This document shows, piece by piece, positions 25,695 to 34,511 of a stretch of DNA of 61,855 nucleotides (position 1 is the first letter of the stretch; each line of letters opens with the position of its first letter). Where the stretch lies: the NCBI GenBank assembly GCA_016934575.1, contig JAFGSN010000136.1:1-61855 (forward strand), in the 5' to 3' direction. The notes under the pieces were generated by a model. The model had not been told where the DNA came from and did no database searches. It saw nothing but the letters and a program-made list of their open reading frames with translations. Source of the DNA: Vicinamibacteria bacterium (lineage in GTDB: Bacteria; Acidobacteriota; Vicinamibacteria; Fen-336). Position numbers and translations under genes: made by a program.

Positions 25695-27302
25695 ATGGCG
25701 AGCCCGGATCAATCCGTCTCCGCGCCACATAAAGACGATATGGAGCGCGCCCTGAATCTGGCGGCTCGCTGGCGGCTGCCCTTCGATCCGATCGAGAATC
25801 CGCCGGAGGACGGCGAGCTATGGACGCGCGCGCCCGTCGATCTGATGGTCCGATACGGTTGCGTTCCGATTCGCGCCGACAGCGACCGCATCGTGGTCGC
25901 CTTCGGCGACCTCGACGACATCCTCGCCGTCGATGAGCTGGAGTTCCTCCTCGATCGGCCGATCGACGCGGTGATCGCCCCCGCCGGTCGCGTGGCCGAG
26001 ATCCTGAGAAAGCAACGCGGCGGCGAAATACTCTTGCAACAGGCCAGCGAGTCGCTCCGCCTACAATTCGTGACGGACGGCGAGGACGAGGACACGCTCG
26101 AGGTCAAAACGCTGCCGGCCGAGCATCCCATCATCCGGCTGGTCGATTCCCTGGTTCTCGGCGCCATCGAGCGCCGGGCCTCCGACATCCACATCGAGAC
26201 CAAGGATCGCGAGGTTCTCGCCAAATACCGCGTCGACGGAGTGCTCTACCCCGCCATCGAGCCGCTCGACAAGCGTCATCATGGCATGATCATCAGCCGC
26301 ATTAAAGTGCTGGCCGAACTGGACATCGCCGAGAAGCGCGTGCCTCAGGACGGTCGTTTCCGCCTGCGCGTCAAGGGCCGCACGATCGATTTCCGAGTCT
26401 CGATCATGCCCTCGCTGCACGGCGAGGACGCCGTCATTCGTATTCTCGACAAGGAATCTCTGAATGCGGCCTTCCGTGATCTGCGCCTGGACGTGCTCGG
26501 CTTTTCCGAAACGGAACTGCGCAAGCTGCGCAAGTACATCACCGAGCCTTACGGCATGGTCGTCGTCACCGGACCCACGGGCAGCGGCAAGACGACGACT
26601 CTCTACGCGGCGCTTTCCGAGATCGCCACGCCGGAGGAAAAAATCATCACCGTCGAGGATCCGGTCGAATACCAGATACCCCTGATCACGCAAGTGCCGG
26701 TCAATGAAAAGAAGGGCTTGACGTTCGCGCGCGGCCTGCGCTCCATCCTGAGGCACGATCCCGACAAGATCATGGTCGGCGAGGTGCGCGATCCGGAGAC
26801 GGCGCAGATCGCCGTTCAGTCGGCCCTGACCGGCCATCTGGTCTTCACCACCGTCCATGCCAATAACGTCTTCGATGTGATCGGACGTTTCATTCACATG
26901 GGCGTCGAGCCCTACAACTTCGTCTCGGCCTTGAACTGCCTCATGGCCCAGCGTCTCGTGCGTTTGCTGTGCCGAAGTTGCCGGCGAGCGACGGTCCAGT
27001 CGCCTCAGATGCTCGTTGAATCCGGCCTGAATCCCGAATTTTACGGTGAACAGACGTATTACGAGCCCGTTGGCTGCGAGGAGTGCAACTACTCGGGTTT
27101 CGCCGGCCGCACGGCGGTGGCCGAGTTGCTCGACATGTCCGATCGCATCCGACAGATGATTCTCGAAAGGCGTCCCGCCGCCGAAATCAAGCAGGCGGCG
27201 CGCGAAGAGGGCATGACTTTCTTACGGGAAGCCGCGCTGGAAAAGGTCTTCGCCGGAGCCACGTCGCTGCGTGAGATCAACAAGGTGACCTTCGTGGAGT
27301 AA
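25695..27302 (+). CDS. GspE/PilB-type secretion or pilus assembly ATPase
   Basis: A 535-residue hexameric ATPase that powers type II secretion or type IV pilus extension. The N-terminal domain (about 1-130) is of the N1E/MshEN kind. The ATPase core has Walker A GPTGSGKTTTLYA (from about residue 293), the Asp box EKIITVEDPVEYQI, Walker B KIMVGEVRDPETA and the His box FTTVHANN. A zinc-binding tetracysteine is present (C426-x2-C429 and C461-x2-C464), as in GspE and PilB. No other secretion or pilus gene is nearby, so its machine must be encoded elsewhere. The start ATG lacks a clear Shine-Dalgarno site. Confidence 0.92.
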   Translation: MASPDQSVSAPHKDDMERALNLAARWRLPFDPIENPPEDGELWTRAPVDLMVRYGCVPIRADSDRIVVAFGDLDDILAVDELEFLLDRPIDAVIAPAGRVAEILRKQRGGEILLQQASESLRLQFVTDGEDEDTLEVKTLPAEHPIIRLVDSLVLGAIERRASDIHIETKDREVLAKYRVDGVLYPAIEPLDKRHHGMIISRIKVLAELDIAEKRVPQDGRFRLRVKGRTIDFRVSIMPSLHGEDAVIRILDKESLNAAFRDLRLDVLGFSETELRKLRKYITEPYGMVVVTGPTGSGKTTTLYAALSEIATPEEKIITVEDPVEYQIPLITQVPVNEKKGLTFARGLRSILRHDPDKIMVGEVRDPETAQIAVQSALTGHLVFTTVHANNVFDVIGRFIHMGVEPYNFVSALNCLMAQRLVRLLCRSCRRATVQSPQMLVESGLNPEFYGEQTYYEPVGCEECNYSGFAGRTAVAELLDMSDRIRQMILERRPAAEIKQAAREEGMTFLREAALEKVFAGATSLREINKVTFVE

Positions 27303-27390
27303 GCGCGGCGCCGCTTGAGTTAGAATAGACGTCGCGGAGAGACTATCATCATCCGCGGCGACAGGGTCCCGCCGAGGCAATTGGCATGTC

Positions 27391-28185
27391 ATGAACTGGA
27401 GCATTCGACGCATCCTCGATTTCCTCATTGTCTTTGGACGCGTGGGCGAGTCCATCGCGCGCCATGCCGGCGGCATCGGCTTGCTCGTCTGGCGCTCGGC
27501 CGTCTCCACGTTCGCGGGCCGAGTCGGGTTTCGCGACGTTATCGCTCAAACCTACTCGATCGGCGTCCAGAGTCTGCCGCTGGTCGTCATCACCGCCGTG
27601 CTCACGGGCGTCATCTCTTCCCAACAGGGCGGTTATCAAGTCTCCGGGGCGGTCCCTCTCTATATCGTCGGCAGCGTCGTCACCTCGACGATCATCCTCG
27701 AACTGGGCCCGGCGCTCACGGCCATCGTCCTCATCGGCCGGGTCGGCGCGCGCATCACCGCCGAGTTGGGCACGATGCAGGTGTCGGAGCAGATCGACGC
27801 CCTTCACTCCCTCGGTCGCGATCCAGTGGCCGTGCTGGGGGCGCCGCGCATCATCGCCGGCATTCTGACGATGCCTTTCCTTGTCGGCACGGCGGACGGC
27901 GTCGGATTTCTATCCGGAATGATTTCGGCGCGCGCCACCATGGGCCTCGGCATCGATTCATTTCTCTATGGCGCGCGCATGTTCTGGCACAACTGGGATT
28001 TGTTCTACTCTCTCTTCAAAGCGCTCGCGTTCGGCTTCATCATACCGGTCATCTCGGTGCATATGGGTTTCCTTACTCGCGGAGGCGCCGAGGGCGTGGG
28101 TCGTTCCACAACCGCTTCCGTCGTCTTCATGATCATCGCGATCTGGGTCACGGACGCCATGTTTCCTCCTCTTCTGCTCAACTAG
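27391..28185 (+). CDS. mlaE: MlaE-type ABC transporter permease
   Basis: A 264-residue inner-membrane permease that moves phospholipids between the membranes together with MlaF and MlaD. It has the family layout: an amphipathic N-terminal helix (IRRILDFLIVFGRVGESI) followed by five to six membrane helices, with the conserved VVITAVLTGVISSQQG, LTAIVLIGRVGARITAELGT and VSEQIDALHSLGRDPV. It is the first gene of an mlaE-mlaF-mlaD run, 89 bases after the gspE-like gene. The ribosome site is weak. No mlaC, mlaB or mlaA follows, so the periplasmic and outer-membrane partners are elsewhere or replaced. Confidence 0.95.
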   Translation: MNWSIRRILDFLIVFGRVGESIARHAGGIGLLVWRSAVSTFAGRVGFRDVIAQTYSIGVQSLPLVVITAVLTGVISSQQGGYQVSGAVPLYIVGSVVTSTIILELGPALTAIVLIGRVGARITAELGTMQVSEQIDALHSLGRDPVAVLGAPRIIAGILTMPFLVGTADGVGFLSGMISARATMGLGIDSFLYGARMFWHNWDLFYSLFKALAFGFIIPVISVHMGFLTRGGAEGVGRSTTASVVFMIIAIWVTDAMFPPLLLN

Positions 28186-28211
28186 GGGCGGGCTACGACA
28201 AGCAAGAAGCG

Positions 28212-29039
28212 ATGATCGAGTATCGTGACATCCACAAGAGCTTCGACGTTCCGGTCCTCAAGGGAGTCGATCTTACCGTCGAAGACGGCGAGACGCTGGC
28301 CATCGTCGGACCGTCCGGGACCGGCAAGAGCGTTCTGCTAAAGACCACGATCGGTTTGATCGTGCCCGATCGCGGAGACGTGCTCATCGACGGCGCATCG
28401 GTCTATGCGGGCGGCATGCGAACGCTCGTGCGCGTCCGCCGGCAGGTCGGATACGTCTTCCAGAACGCAGCGCTCTTCGATTCGATGACGGTCTACGAGA
28501 ATCTCATGCAGGGAGTGCCCGACGCGGTCCAGAAAGAGATCGGCCGGGACGAGGTCCTCCGCCGCGTCTGCCGCGCCCTCGAGGACGTCAACCTCGATCC
28601 GCACGTCGTCATCAACAAGCTGCCGGCCGAGCTCTCCGGGGGAATGCGCAAACGCGTCGGTCTGGCGCGGACGATCGTGGGTCGGCCACGGATCATCCTT
28701 TACGACGAACCGGTAACGGGACTGGATCCCGTGAATTCCGCCGCCGTCGAGCGCTTGATGACTCAGATATCGAGCCGAATGGGCGTCACGTCTCTCGTCG
28801 TGACGCATGATATCGAGGGCTCTTTCAGTTACGCGAACCGTATCGCCCTGCTTGACCAGGGACGAGTGGCCTTTGTCGGCTCGCCCGACGAGTTCCGCGG
28901 TTCCAGTCGCCCGATCGTCCGCGCTTTCGCCGACCGCCAATCGGCGGCTGCGGCCTCGATGCGCATGATGGAAGACGAGTCGCACGGCGGTTCATCCGAA
29001 TCATGGCAGAGCGAAATCGCCGCGGCGGCAAGGCGATGA
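28212..29039 (+). CDS. mlaF: MlaF-type ABC transporter ATPase
   Basis: A 275-residue ATPase that powers the Mla permease. Walker A is GPSGTGKSVLL, the signature is LSGGMRKRVGLARTI, Walker B is RIILYDEPVTGLDP and the H-loop is VVTHDIEG. The start ATG at 28212 begins MIEYRDIHKSF, exactly at the family N-terminus; the frame is open further upstream but there it is only the shadow of mlaE. The gene begins 26 bases after mlaE. The roughly 30-residue C-terminal tail, rich in Ser, Ala and Glu, is longer than the minimal domain and may dock a partner in place of MlaB. Confidence 0.95.
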   Translation: MIEYRDIHKSFDVPVLKGVDLTVEDGETLAIVGPSGTGKSVLLKTTIGLIVPDRGDVLIDGASVYAGGMRTLVRVRRQVGYVFQNAALFDSMTVYENLMQGVPDAVQKEIGRDEVLRRVCRALEDVNLDPHVVINKLPAELSGGMRKRVGLARTIVGRPRIILYDEPVTGLDPVNSAAVERLMTQISSRMGVTSLVVTHDIEGSFSYANRIALLDQGRVAFVGSPDEFRGSSRPIVRAFADRQSAAAASMRMMEDESHGGSSESWQSEIAAAARR

Positions 29040-29112
29040 GAGTCGTACGCCGACATGTGTCAGCCATTGATTGTCAAGACGGTTTTAAACCGACATCGCC
29101 TGGAGTGAATTC

Positions 29113-30027
29113 ATGACCGAAAAAGACGACGTCCATCCCAAACCCGCCCTGCGCGGCCGTTATCGCGAGGCGTGGGTCGGCGTTTTTGTGCTGATCGGGT
29201 TCATCTCGGCCATGGCGACGCTTTTCATGTTAACCGATCCGTCGTTGTTCCGCGGACGATACATACTGAAAACGACCGTCACCGACGCGGCCGGCATACG
29301 ACGAGGCGATCCGGTCCAGCTTCGCGGCGTCAACATCGGGCGCGTGATCAGTTTTCGTATCGCCCCCGAAGGAGTCAACATCGATCTCGAAATCGAGGGC
29401 GAATACGACGTTCCATCCGGATCACGCGTTGAAATCAAGATGAACAGCATCATGGGCGGTTTGTCGGCCGATATCATTCCCGGCGACTCGTCCACGATGC
29501 TGCGCGACGGCGACTCCCTGCCCGGCGGGCGCACCGCGGGCATCTTCGACTCCGCCGGCAAGATCGCCGATCAATCCGACCTTATCCTCAAGCAGGCGCG
29601 CGCGGCGTTGTCCGATGAAACGGTCAAGAACATACAATCGGGCAGCGCCGACATGCGGAAACTGCTGACCGAGTTGCACGGAACGGCCCAGGAGCAGCGA
29701 CGTGTGCTCAAGGACCTCACGAGCAGTCTGAAGCGCTCGGCCGCTGGAATCGAAAACGCCGCCACGCGCCCGGAGTTGGAGCGGACCATCGCGCGCCTCG
29801 ACGAGCTGACTTCACGCCTGGACGCCACGACGGGATCGCTGCAACGCTCCTCGGCGTCGCTCGAGAACGTGCTGGCGCGGATCGACAACGGCGAAGGCAC
29901 CCTCGGCCGTCTGTCGAAGGACGAGACGCTCTACAACAACATCAACGATACCGCCGACAACATCAACAAGCTCATCGCGGACATGCGCAAGAATCCGCGA
30001 AAATACCTCAAGCTCAGCTTGTTCTGA
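29113..30027 (+). CDS. mlaD: MlaD-type MCE-domain lipid-binding protein
   Basis: A 304-residue periplasmic protein anchored by one N-terminal helix (VGVFVLIGFISAMATLFML, about 19-38). The MCE domain (about 45-130) has AAGIRRGDPVQLRGVNIGRV and IKMNSIMGGLSADIIPG. A long helical region (about 150-285) follows, with predicted coiled coil. MCE proteins form hexameric rings through which lipids pass; the long helical tail resembles the extended needle-like forms more than short E. coli MlaD. GGAG lies seven bases before the ATG. It is the last gene of the run, 73 bases after mlaF; no terminator hairpin is obvious downstream. Confidence 0.93.
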   Translation: MTEKDDVHPKPALRGRYREAWVGVFVLIGFISAMATLFMLTDPSLFRGRYILKTTVTDAAGIRRGDPVQLRGVNIGRVISFRIAPEGVNIDLEIEGEYDVPSGSRVEIKMNSIMGGLSADIIPGDSSTMLRDGDSLPGGRTAGIFDSAGKIADQSDLILKQARAALSDETVKNIQSGSADMRKLLTELHGTAQEQRRVLKDLTSSLKRSAAGIENAATRPELERTIARLDELTSRLDATTGSLQRSSASLENVLARIDNGEGTLGRLSKDETLYNNINDTADNINKLIADMRKNPRKYLKLSLF

Positions 30028-30223
30028 CTTGCCAGATCGACGTTTCCGCCTCCGCCGTTGTTGAATAGCGCGGCATGCCCCTTTCCAAAGGCCGTTCTTT
30101 TGAATCACCGATGGGAAGGCCCGCATGTATCCGGCGCGCCACGGCGCATGCGCTCGCGTAGCGCTCGTTCCATGTCCGCGTCACGCTGACCGGCGCGATC
30201 CGCGTTCGCTCACCGTTCAGGCG

Positions 30224-31531
30224 CTATGCTTCCTCTATGCGCAGGAACACGGCGCGCCGGATCGAGAACTCACAGGCGTCGATCTCGTCGAGCGCCGCGC
30301 GAAAATCGGCCGCGCGCGCCGCGTGCGTCAGCACGACGATCGGCACGCCGTTCGTCGCGTCGCCTTCGTGCGGCTCCTTCTGAATGACGGAGGCGATCGA
30401 AACGCGATGCTCGCCCAGTATCCGCGCCATGCTTCCCAGAACGCCGTACTCGTCTCTCACGGTGAAACGCACGTAGAAGCGCGTCGATGCCTCGCCCGGC
30501 GGAAGGATCGGCATCGGCGGGCGGTCAATCCAGAAAGCGAGCTGGTCCGTGGCGCGGGCGGCGGAACCGCGCGCGATCTCGACGAGATCCGCGACGATGT
30601 TCGAGGACGTGGGCTCCTTGCCGGCGCCGCGTCCGAAAAGCATCACGCGCCCGACGGCGTGTCCCGTGATTTCAACGGCGTTGAAGACGCCCGAGACGGC
30701 CGCGAGCGGATGTTCTTTGGGCAGAAGCGTCGGATGAACGCGAAGATCGAGCGCGTCCCGGTCTCCGGCGCGCTTGCCGATGGCCACCAGCTTGACGACG
30801 TAACCCAAGTCCTGCGCATAACGAAGATCCAGGACGTCGAGGCCGGAGATTCCCTCGCTCAACACGGAGGAGAGCGCGACCGGCGTGCGAAAGGCGAGCG
30901 CCGCGAGGATCGTCAGCTTGTGGGCGGAATCGTGACCGTCGACGTCGAGCGCGGGATTCGCCTCGGCGTACCCTTGTGCCTGGGCTTCGGCAAGCGCCGC
31001 GGCGTAAGTCGTTCCGCCGAGGCTCATTCGCGTGAGGATGTAATTGCATGTGCCGTTGACGATTCCAACGATCGACGCGATTTTGTTCGCGACCAGACCG
31101 GTCCGCAGGGCCAGAAGAACGGGCACGCCTCCGCAAACCGCGGCCGAGAATCCCAGCGCCGCGCCGGCGCCGCGCGCCGCGCGAACGATCTCTTCGCCAT
31201 GTTCAGCCAGCAGATGCTTGTTGGCGGTCACGACCGAACGGCGACGGCGCAGCGCTTCGAGGATGAGAGCCTTCGCGGTGTCGGCGCCGCCTATCAGCTC
31301 AACGACGACGTCGACGTCGTCGCGCGACACGACTCGCATCGCGTCTTTGGAGACTTCGACGCCTGCGGCCGAGAGAGAAGCGAGGCGCTTCGGCTCGATA
31401 TCGGCCGCGGCGACCAGACGGATGCCGATTCCGCCCGTCCGCTCCTTCAACGCCGCGCCCTCGCCGAGAAGCAGTTCCGCCACGCCCCCGCCGACCGTGC
31501 CGACGCCGAGCAGCCCCACTCGCAGTTCCAC
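30224..31531 (-). CDS. hom: Homoserine dehydrogenase
   Basis: Converts aspartate semialdehyde to homoserine on the threonine, methionine and isoleucine route. The 435-residue monofunctional form has an NAD(P)-binding fold (LRVGLLGVGTVGGGVAELL), the catalytic domain (GIVNGTCNYILTRM, ANPALDVDGHDSAHKLTIL) and a C-terminal ACT domain (FYVRFTVRDEYGVLGSMAR) that usually gives threonine feedback. Start GTG 31531 is chosen over an earlier GTG at 31552 because AGGAGG sits five bases upstream and the protein then begins right at the fold. It is the last gene in a minus-strand run with lipid-like genes, probably by chance; no thrB or thrC is nearby. Confidence 0.96.
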   Translation of the reverse strand: MELRVGLLGVGTVGGGVAELLLGEGAALKERTGGIGIRLVAAADIEPKRLASLSAAGVEVSKDAMRVVSRDDVDVVVELIGGADTAKALILEALRRRRSVVTANKHLLAEHGEEIVRAARGAGAALGFSAAVCGGVPVLLALRTGLVANKIASIVGIVNGTCNYILTRMSLGGTTYAAALAEAQAQGYAEANPALDVDGHDSAHKLTILAALAFRTPVALSSVLSEGISGLDVLDLRYAQDLGYVVKLVAIGKRAGDRDALDLRVHPTLLPKEHPLAAVSGVFNAVEITGHAVGRVMLFGRGAGKEPTSSNIVADLVEIARGSAARATDQLAFWIDRPPMPILPPGEASTRFYVRFTVRDEYGVLGSMARILGEHRVSIASVIQKEPHEGDATNGVPIVVLTHAARAADFRAALDEIDACEFSIRRAVFLRIEEA

Positions 31532-31621
31532 AATGCCCTCCTTGGGATTCACCGGCGCGCGCCGGAAGAGACGACATCTTACGTCAGCAAGGATTGAAGC
31601 GGAAGCCGCACCCAGCTCGCA

Positions 31622-32362
31622 TCAGGCCTTCCCGAGACGCGCGGCGATCCAGACGGTTCTATACGCTGATGTCGCGAACGTCCCGACGGCTATGAGGACG
31701 AGCGCCCAGAACACGATCGTCCCCTCGACGAGACCCATCGCCTGCGTCAATGGACCGTCCACGAAGCAAGCGCCGACCATGAGAGACATGCGCTCCGCTC
31801 GTTGCATGAGCCCTCCTTTACAGAGCACTCCGAGGGACTCGCCGCGCGCCCGTGCGTAACTGACGATGAGCGAACCGGCCATCGCGGCGGCGGCCCAGAA
31901 AGGACCGGCGGCCATGTGGTGCAAATAGAAAAGAAAACCGAGAAACGCGAAGACCTCGACGTAACGATCAAGGGTGCTGTCGATAAACGCGCCGAACCTC
32001 GAGGTGATGTTACGGGCGCGCGCGATACGACCGTCAAGAACGTCGCACACGCCTCCCAGAAGAATGGCGATCCCGCCCCAACCGAGACGACCGAACGCGA
32101 TCAAAACGCCCGAGATCACGCCGAACGCCAGGCCTGCGAGATTGAGGGTCAAGGGGGCCACGCGTCCGCGGACAAGCGGTTTTTCAAGCGGCGCGATCAC
32201 CCAGAAGAACCAGTGCAGAAGAAAGTTGCCCAGGCCGAGCGCAAGCTGCGATCCTTTTCTCGTGGCGTCCGCGTCCATGCGGCGTCCCGACGCGAGATAC
32301 ACGAGCATCGACAGCAACGCGCACCCCAGAGCGATCGCGAGCTTGAGAAGCGAGTCGTTCAT
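31622..32362 (-). CDS. CDP-alcohol phosphatidyltransferase family membrane enzyme
   Basis: A 246-residue integral membrane enzyme. The full active-site motif of the family is present: D-x2-D-G-x2-A-R-x8-G-x3-D-x3-D, seen as CDVLDGRIARARNITSRFG then AFIDSTLD. Six or so membrane helices surround it, plus an extra N-terminal one (LLKLAIALGCALLSMLVYLA). Family members join a polar alcohol such as serine, glycerol phosphate or inositol phosphate to CDP-diacylglycerol or a related lipid. The partner alcohol cannot be told. It lies 74 bases after the decarboxylase-like gene and shares direction with a serine-palmitoyltransferase-like gene, suggesting an unusual membrane lipid. Confidence 0.92.
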   Translation of the reverse strand: MNDSLLKLAIALGCALLSMLVYLASGRRMDADATRKGSQLALGLGNFLLHWFFWVIAPLEKPLVRGRVAPLTLNLAGLAFGVISGVLIAFGRLGWGGIAILLGGVCDVLDGRIARARNITSRFGAFIDSTLDRYVEVFAFLGFLFYLHHMAAGPFWAAAAMAGSLIVSYARARGESLGVLCKGGLMQRAERMSLMVGACFVDGPLTQAMGLVEGTIVFWALVLIAVGTFATSAYRTVWIAARLGKA

Positions 32363-32436
32363 GCCGGCGCTATCCGAGATCGCATGACAGGACCGTTCGG
32401 CCGCTCGGGGAGGCAGGTTCTCCCGACCGCGTCGAA

Positions 32437-33120
32437 TCAAGCATCTGAAAGACGAATGAGCGGATCGAAGATCTGCGCGCCGTTCCGGATCCAGACTTCT
32501 CGGATCGGCGCGCCGTCGATCTCCGTGGCGTCAAGATCCCGGTTGAAGGGATGATCGTGCAGCCGCAACATGCCCGTTCCCTCCTCATGCTCACTCTGCT
32601 TGCCCTCCACTGTGAAGCACGCCATGTACAGGCCGCTCGTATCCGCCATGAGACACTGATAGAAACCCGATTCGGGCTCCCAACGATAGTCGCTGACCGT
32701 CAGATCGAGAATCGGGCCGCCCGCGTCGGCCGCATGCGCGGAGATAGAGTGCTCACGCTCCTCGAAAACGACCGTCACGTCCTCGTTCCACTGCGGCAGG
32801 CGCCAGCGCGAGGCGGCCTCTTCGCGCGCCAGATGATGGCTCGCCGCGGCAGCGAAAGCATAGAGCGCCGATCGTGGATAATCGCCGACGCCGTCCCGGA
32901 TGCAAGGCGCGACCACAACGGACATGAGAATCTGCTGGTATTCGAATCCGCCCTCAAGGCGAAAATCGAACGCCGACACGGAAAGAACGGTCGCGCCGTG
33001 ATGCATCTCGATCGGCTCGACGTGCTCAGGCAGTATCCGCCGAGCGTTCTCGATCGGCAGCTCGAAAAATCCGATGACGGCGCGCGCGAATGGATAGGGA
33101 TAATGCGTCAACGCCGACAT
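32437..33120 (-). CDS. Acetoacetate-decarboxylase-like beta-cone protein
   Basis: A 227-residue soluble protein whose pattern (FARAVIGFFELPIENARRIL then a long set of beta strands) matches the acetoacetate decarboxylase-like superfamily. I cannot place the Schiff-base lysine of true acetoacetate decarboxylases with confidence, so decarboxylase activity is not assured. The gene overlaps the end of the serine-palmitoyltransferase-like gene by 13 bases, so the two are co-translated and probably work on linked substrates, for example a beta-keto product of the synthase. AGAGGG precedes the ATG. Confidence 0.7.
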   Translation of the reverse strand: MSALTHYPYPFARAVIGFFELPIENARRILPEHVEPIEMHHGATVLSVSAFDFRLEGGFEYQQILMSVVVAPCIRDGVGDYPRSALYAFAAAASHHLAREEAASRWRLPQWNEDVTVVFEEREHSISAHAADAGGPILDLTVSDYRWEPESGFYQCLMADTSGLYMACFTVEGKQSEHEEGTGMLRLHDHPFNRDLDATEIDGAPIREVWIRNGAQIFDPLIRLSDA

Positions 33121-34391
33121 ACGCCCTCTTGGCGCAAGACGTCCGCTATGGTGTCGACGGCCTCGGCCAAATCTTGCTCGGACAGAGAGGCGGAGACGAA
33201 GATGCGCAGGCGCGACTTGTGCCGGGTCACGGCCGGATGGACCACTGGCTGAAGGAACAGCCCTCGCTCCTGGAGCTTCTCGCCGATCGGAAAAACACGC
33301 ACGTCGTCGTTGATCATCACCGGGATGACCTGCGAGCAGGAATGCCCGATGTCAACGCCCTCCTCGGTGAAGCGCCGCCTCAGATACGCGACGTTGCTCC
33401 ACAGTTTGGCGCGCAACTGCGGCTCTTGTTCGACGATACGTATGCCGGCGAGCAGTCCCGCGGCGAGAACCGGCGCCAGGCTGCAAGAGAAAAAGCGCGC
33501 GCGGCCGAAACCGCTGACATAGTCGATCAGCTCCTGCGAGCCGCACACGTATCCCCCCTGGCCGCCGAGCGTCTTCGAAAACGTGCCGAGGTGGAAATCG
33601 ACCTCCTTTTCGAGGCCGAAGTGCTCGACGACGCCGCGGCCGTTGGGTCCGAAGAGAAACATGGAGTGCGCCTCGTCGATCAAGATGCGCGCGCCGTGTC
33701 GTTTGCACACTTCCACGATCTCCGGCAGGGCGCACATGTCGCCGTCCATCGAGTAAACGCCCTCGACGATGACGAGCTTCTTGCCGGAGAGATTGGCCAG
33801 CTTGCGCTCGAGGTCGAGCGGATTATTGTGGCGGAAAAAGAGCGTCTTGGCCTTGGAGAGAATGGCGCCGTCGACGATCGATGCATGCGCGAACTGATCG
33901 AGAACGATGTTGTCGCCCGAACGCATGATCGCCGAGATGAAACCGACGTTGGCGCTGTACCCGGTCGGAAAGAGAATCGCCGCCGGCGTTTTCTTGTAGT
34001 CCGCGAGAGCCTCGGCCAGCTCGATATGCAGGTCGAACGTGCCGCTCAGAATCGGCGATCCGGAGGCGCCCAAACCGTACTTCTCGATCGCTTCGATCGC
34101 GGCCCGCTTGACCTCGGGCCGATAAGAGACGCCGAGATAATTGTAGGAGGAGAGATTGAGCAACTCCCTGATCTGTCCCGTCTTTCCGTCGCGCACCTTG
34201 ACCCGCGGCGTCGGCGCCGAAGCCAGAGCCTGCCCATGGAGATAGTAACCGGCGGGCCGAGCCTCCTTCAGCCATTCGCCGAACGGATGCAGAACGGCCG
34301 CAAGATCCTCGGCGGAATAGTGATAGAAACGGGTATAATCGAAATCCGTGAAAACGCTCTTGGATTTCTCTTCAGGTTGCGCGGATTTCAT
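33108..34391 (-). CDS. Alpha-oxoamine synthase, serine-palmitoyltransferase-like
   Basis: A 427-residue pyridoxal-phosphate enzyme of the family that condenses an amino acid with an acyl-CoA or acyl-ACP and loses CO2 (SPT, BioF, Kbl, CqsA). Lys273 in GTFSKTLGGQGGYV binds the cofactor; LIDEAHSMFLFG holds the Asp-His pair. GLGASGSPILSGTFDLH and FLQPVVHPAVTRHKSRLRI resemble SPT more than BioF or Kbl. The roughly 60-residue N-terminal extension is longer than in BioF. ATG 34391 follows GAGAGGA; an upstream TTG is weaker. Downstream neighbours are a decarboxylase-like protein and a CDP-alcohol phosphatidyltransferase, so a sphingolipid-like or other amino lipid is the likely product. Confidence 0.88.
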   Translation of the reverse strand: MKSAQPEEKSKSVFTDFDYTRFYHYSAEDLAAVLHPFGEWLKEARPAGYYLHGQALASAPTPRVKVRDGKTGQIRELLNLSSYNYLGVSYRPEVKRAAIEAIEKYGLGASGSPILSGTFDLHIELAEALADYKKTPAAILFPTGYSANVGFISAIMRSGDNIVLDQFAHASIVDGAILSKAKTLFFRHNNPLDLERKLANLSGKKLVIVEGVYSMDGDMCALPEIVEVCKRHGARILIDEAHSMFLFGPNGRGVVEHFGLEKEVDFHLGTFSKTLGGQGGYVCGSQELIDYVSGFGRARFFSCSLAPVLAAGLLAGIRIVEQEPQLRAKLWSNVAYLRRRFTEEGVDIGHSCSQVIPVMINDDVRVFPIGEKLQERGLFLQPVVHPAVTRHKSRLRIFVSASLSEQDLAEAVDTIADVLRQEGVCRR

Positions 34392-34511
34392 GGCATTCCT
34401 CTCCGTCAAGCTTTTCGCCTGACTTTTGCCCTTTCAACCGTGCAGCATCATAACAGTTGAAGTTGCCTGCCGCCACTCAAGGAACGCTCGATATGACCCG
34501 AGACATGAGAA

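Noticed and set aside
27381-28211. Upstream extension of the mlaF frame (277 extra codons)
   Set aside because: That part is a shadow of mlaE in another frame; family similarity begins at the ATG at 28212.
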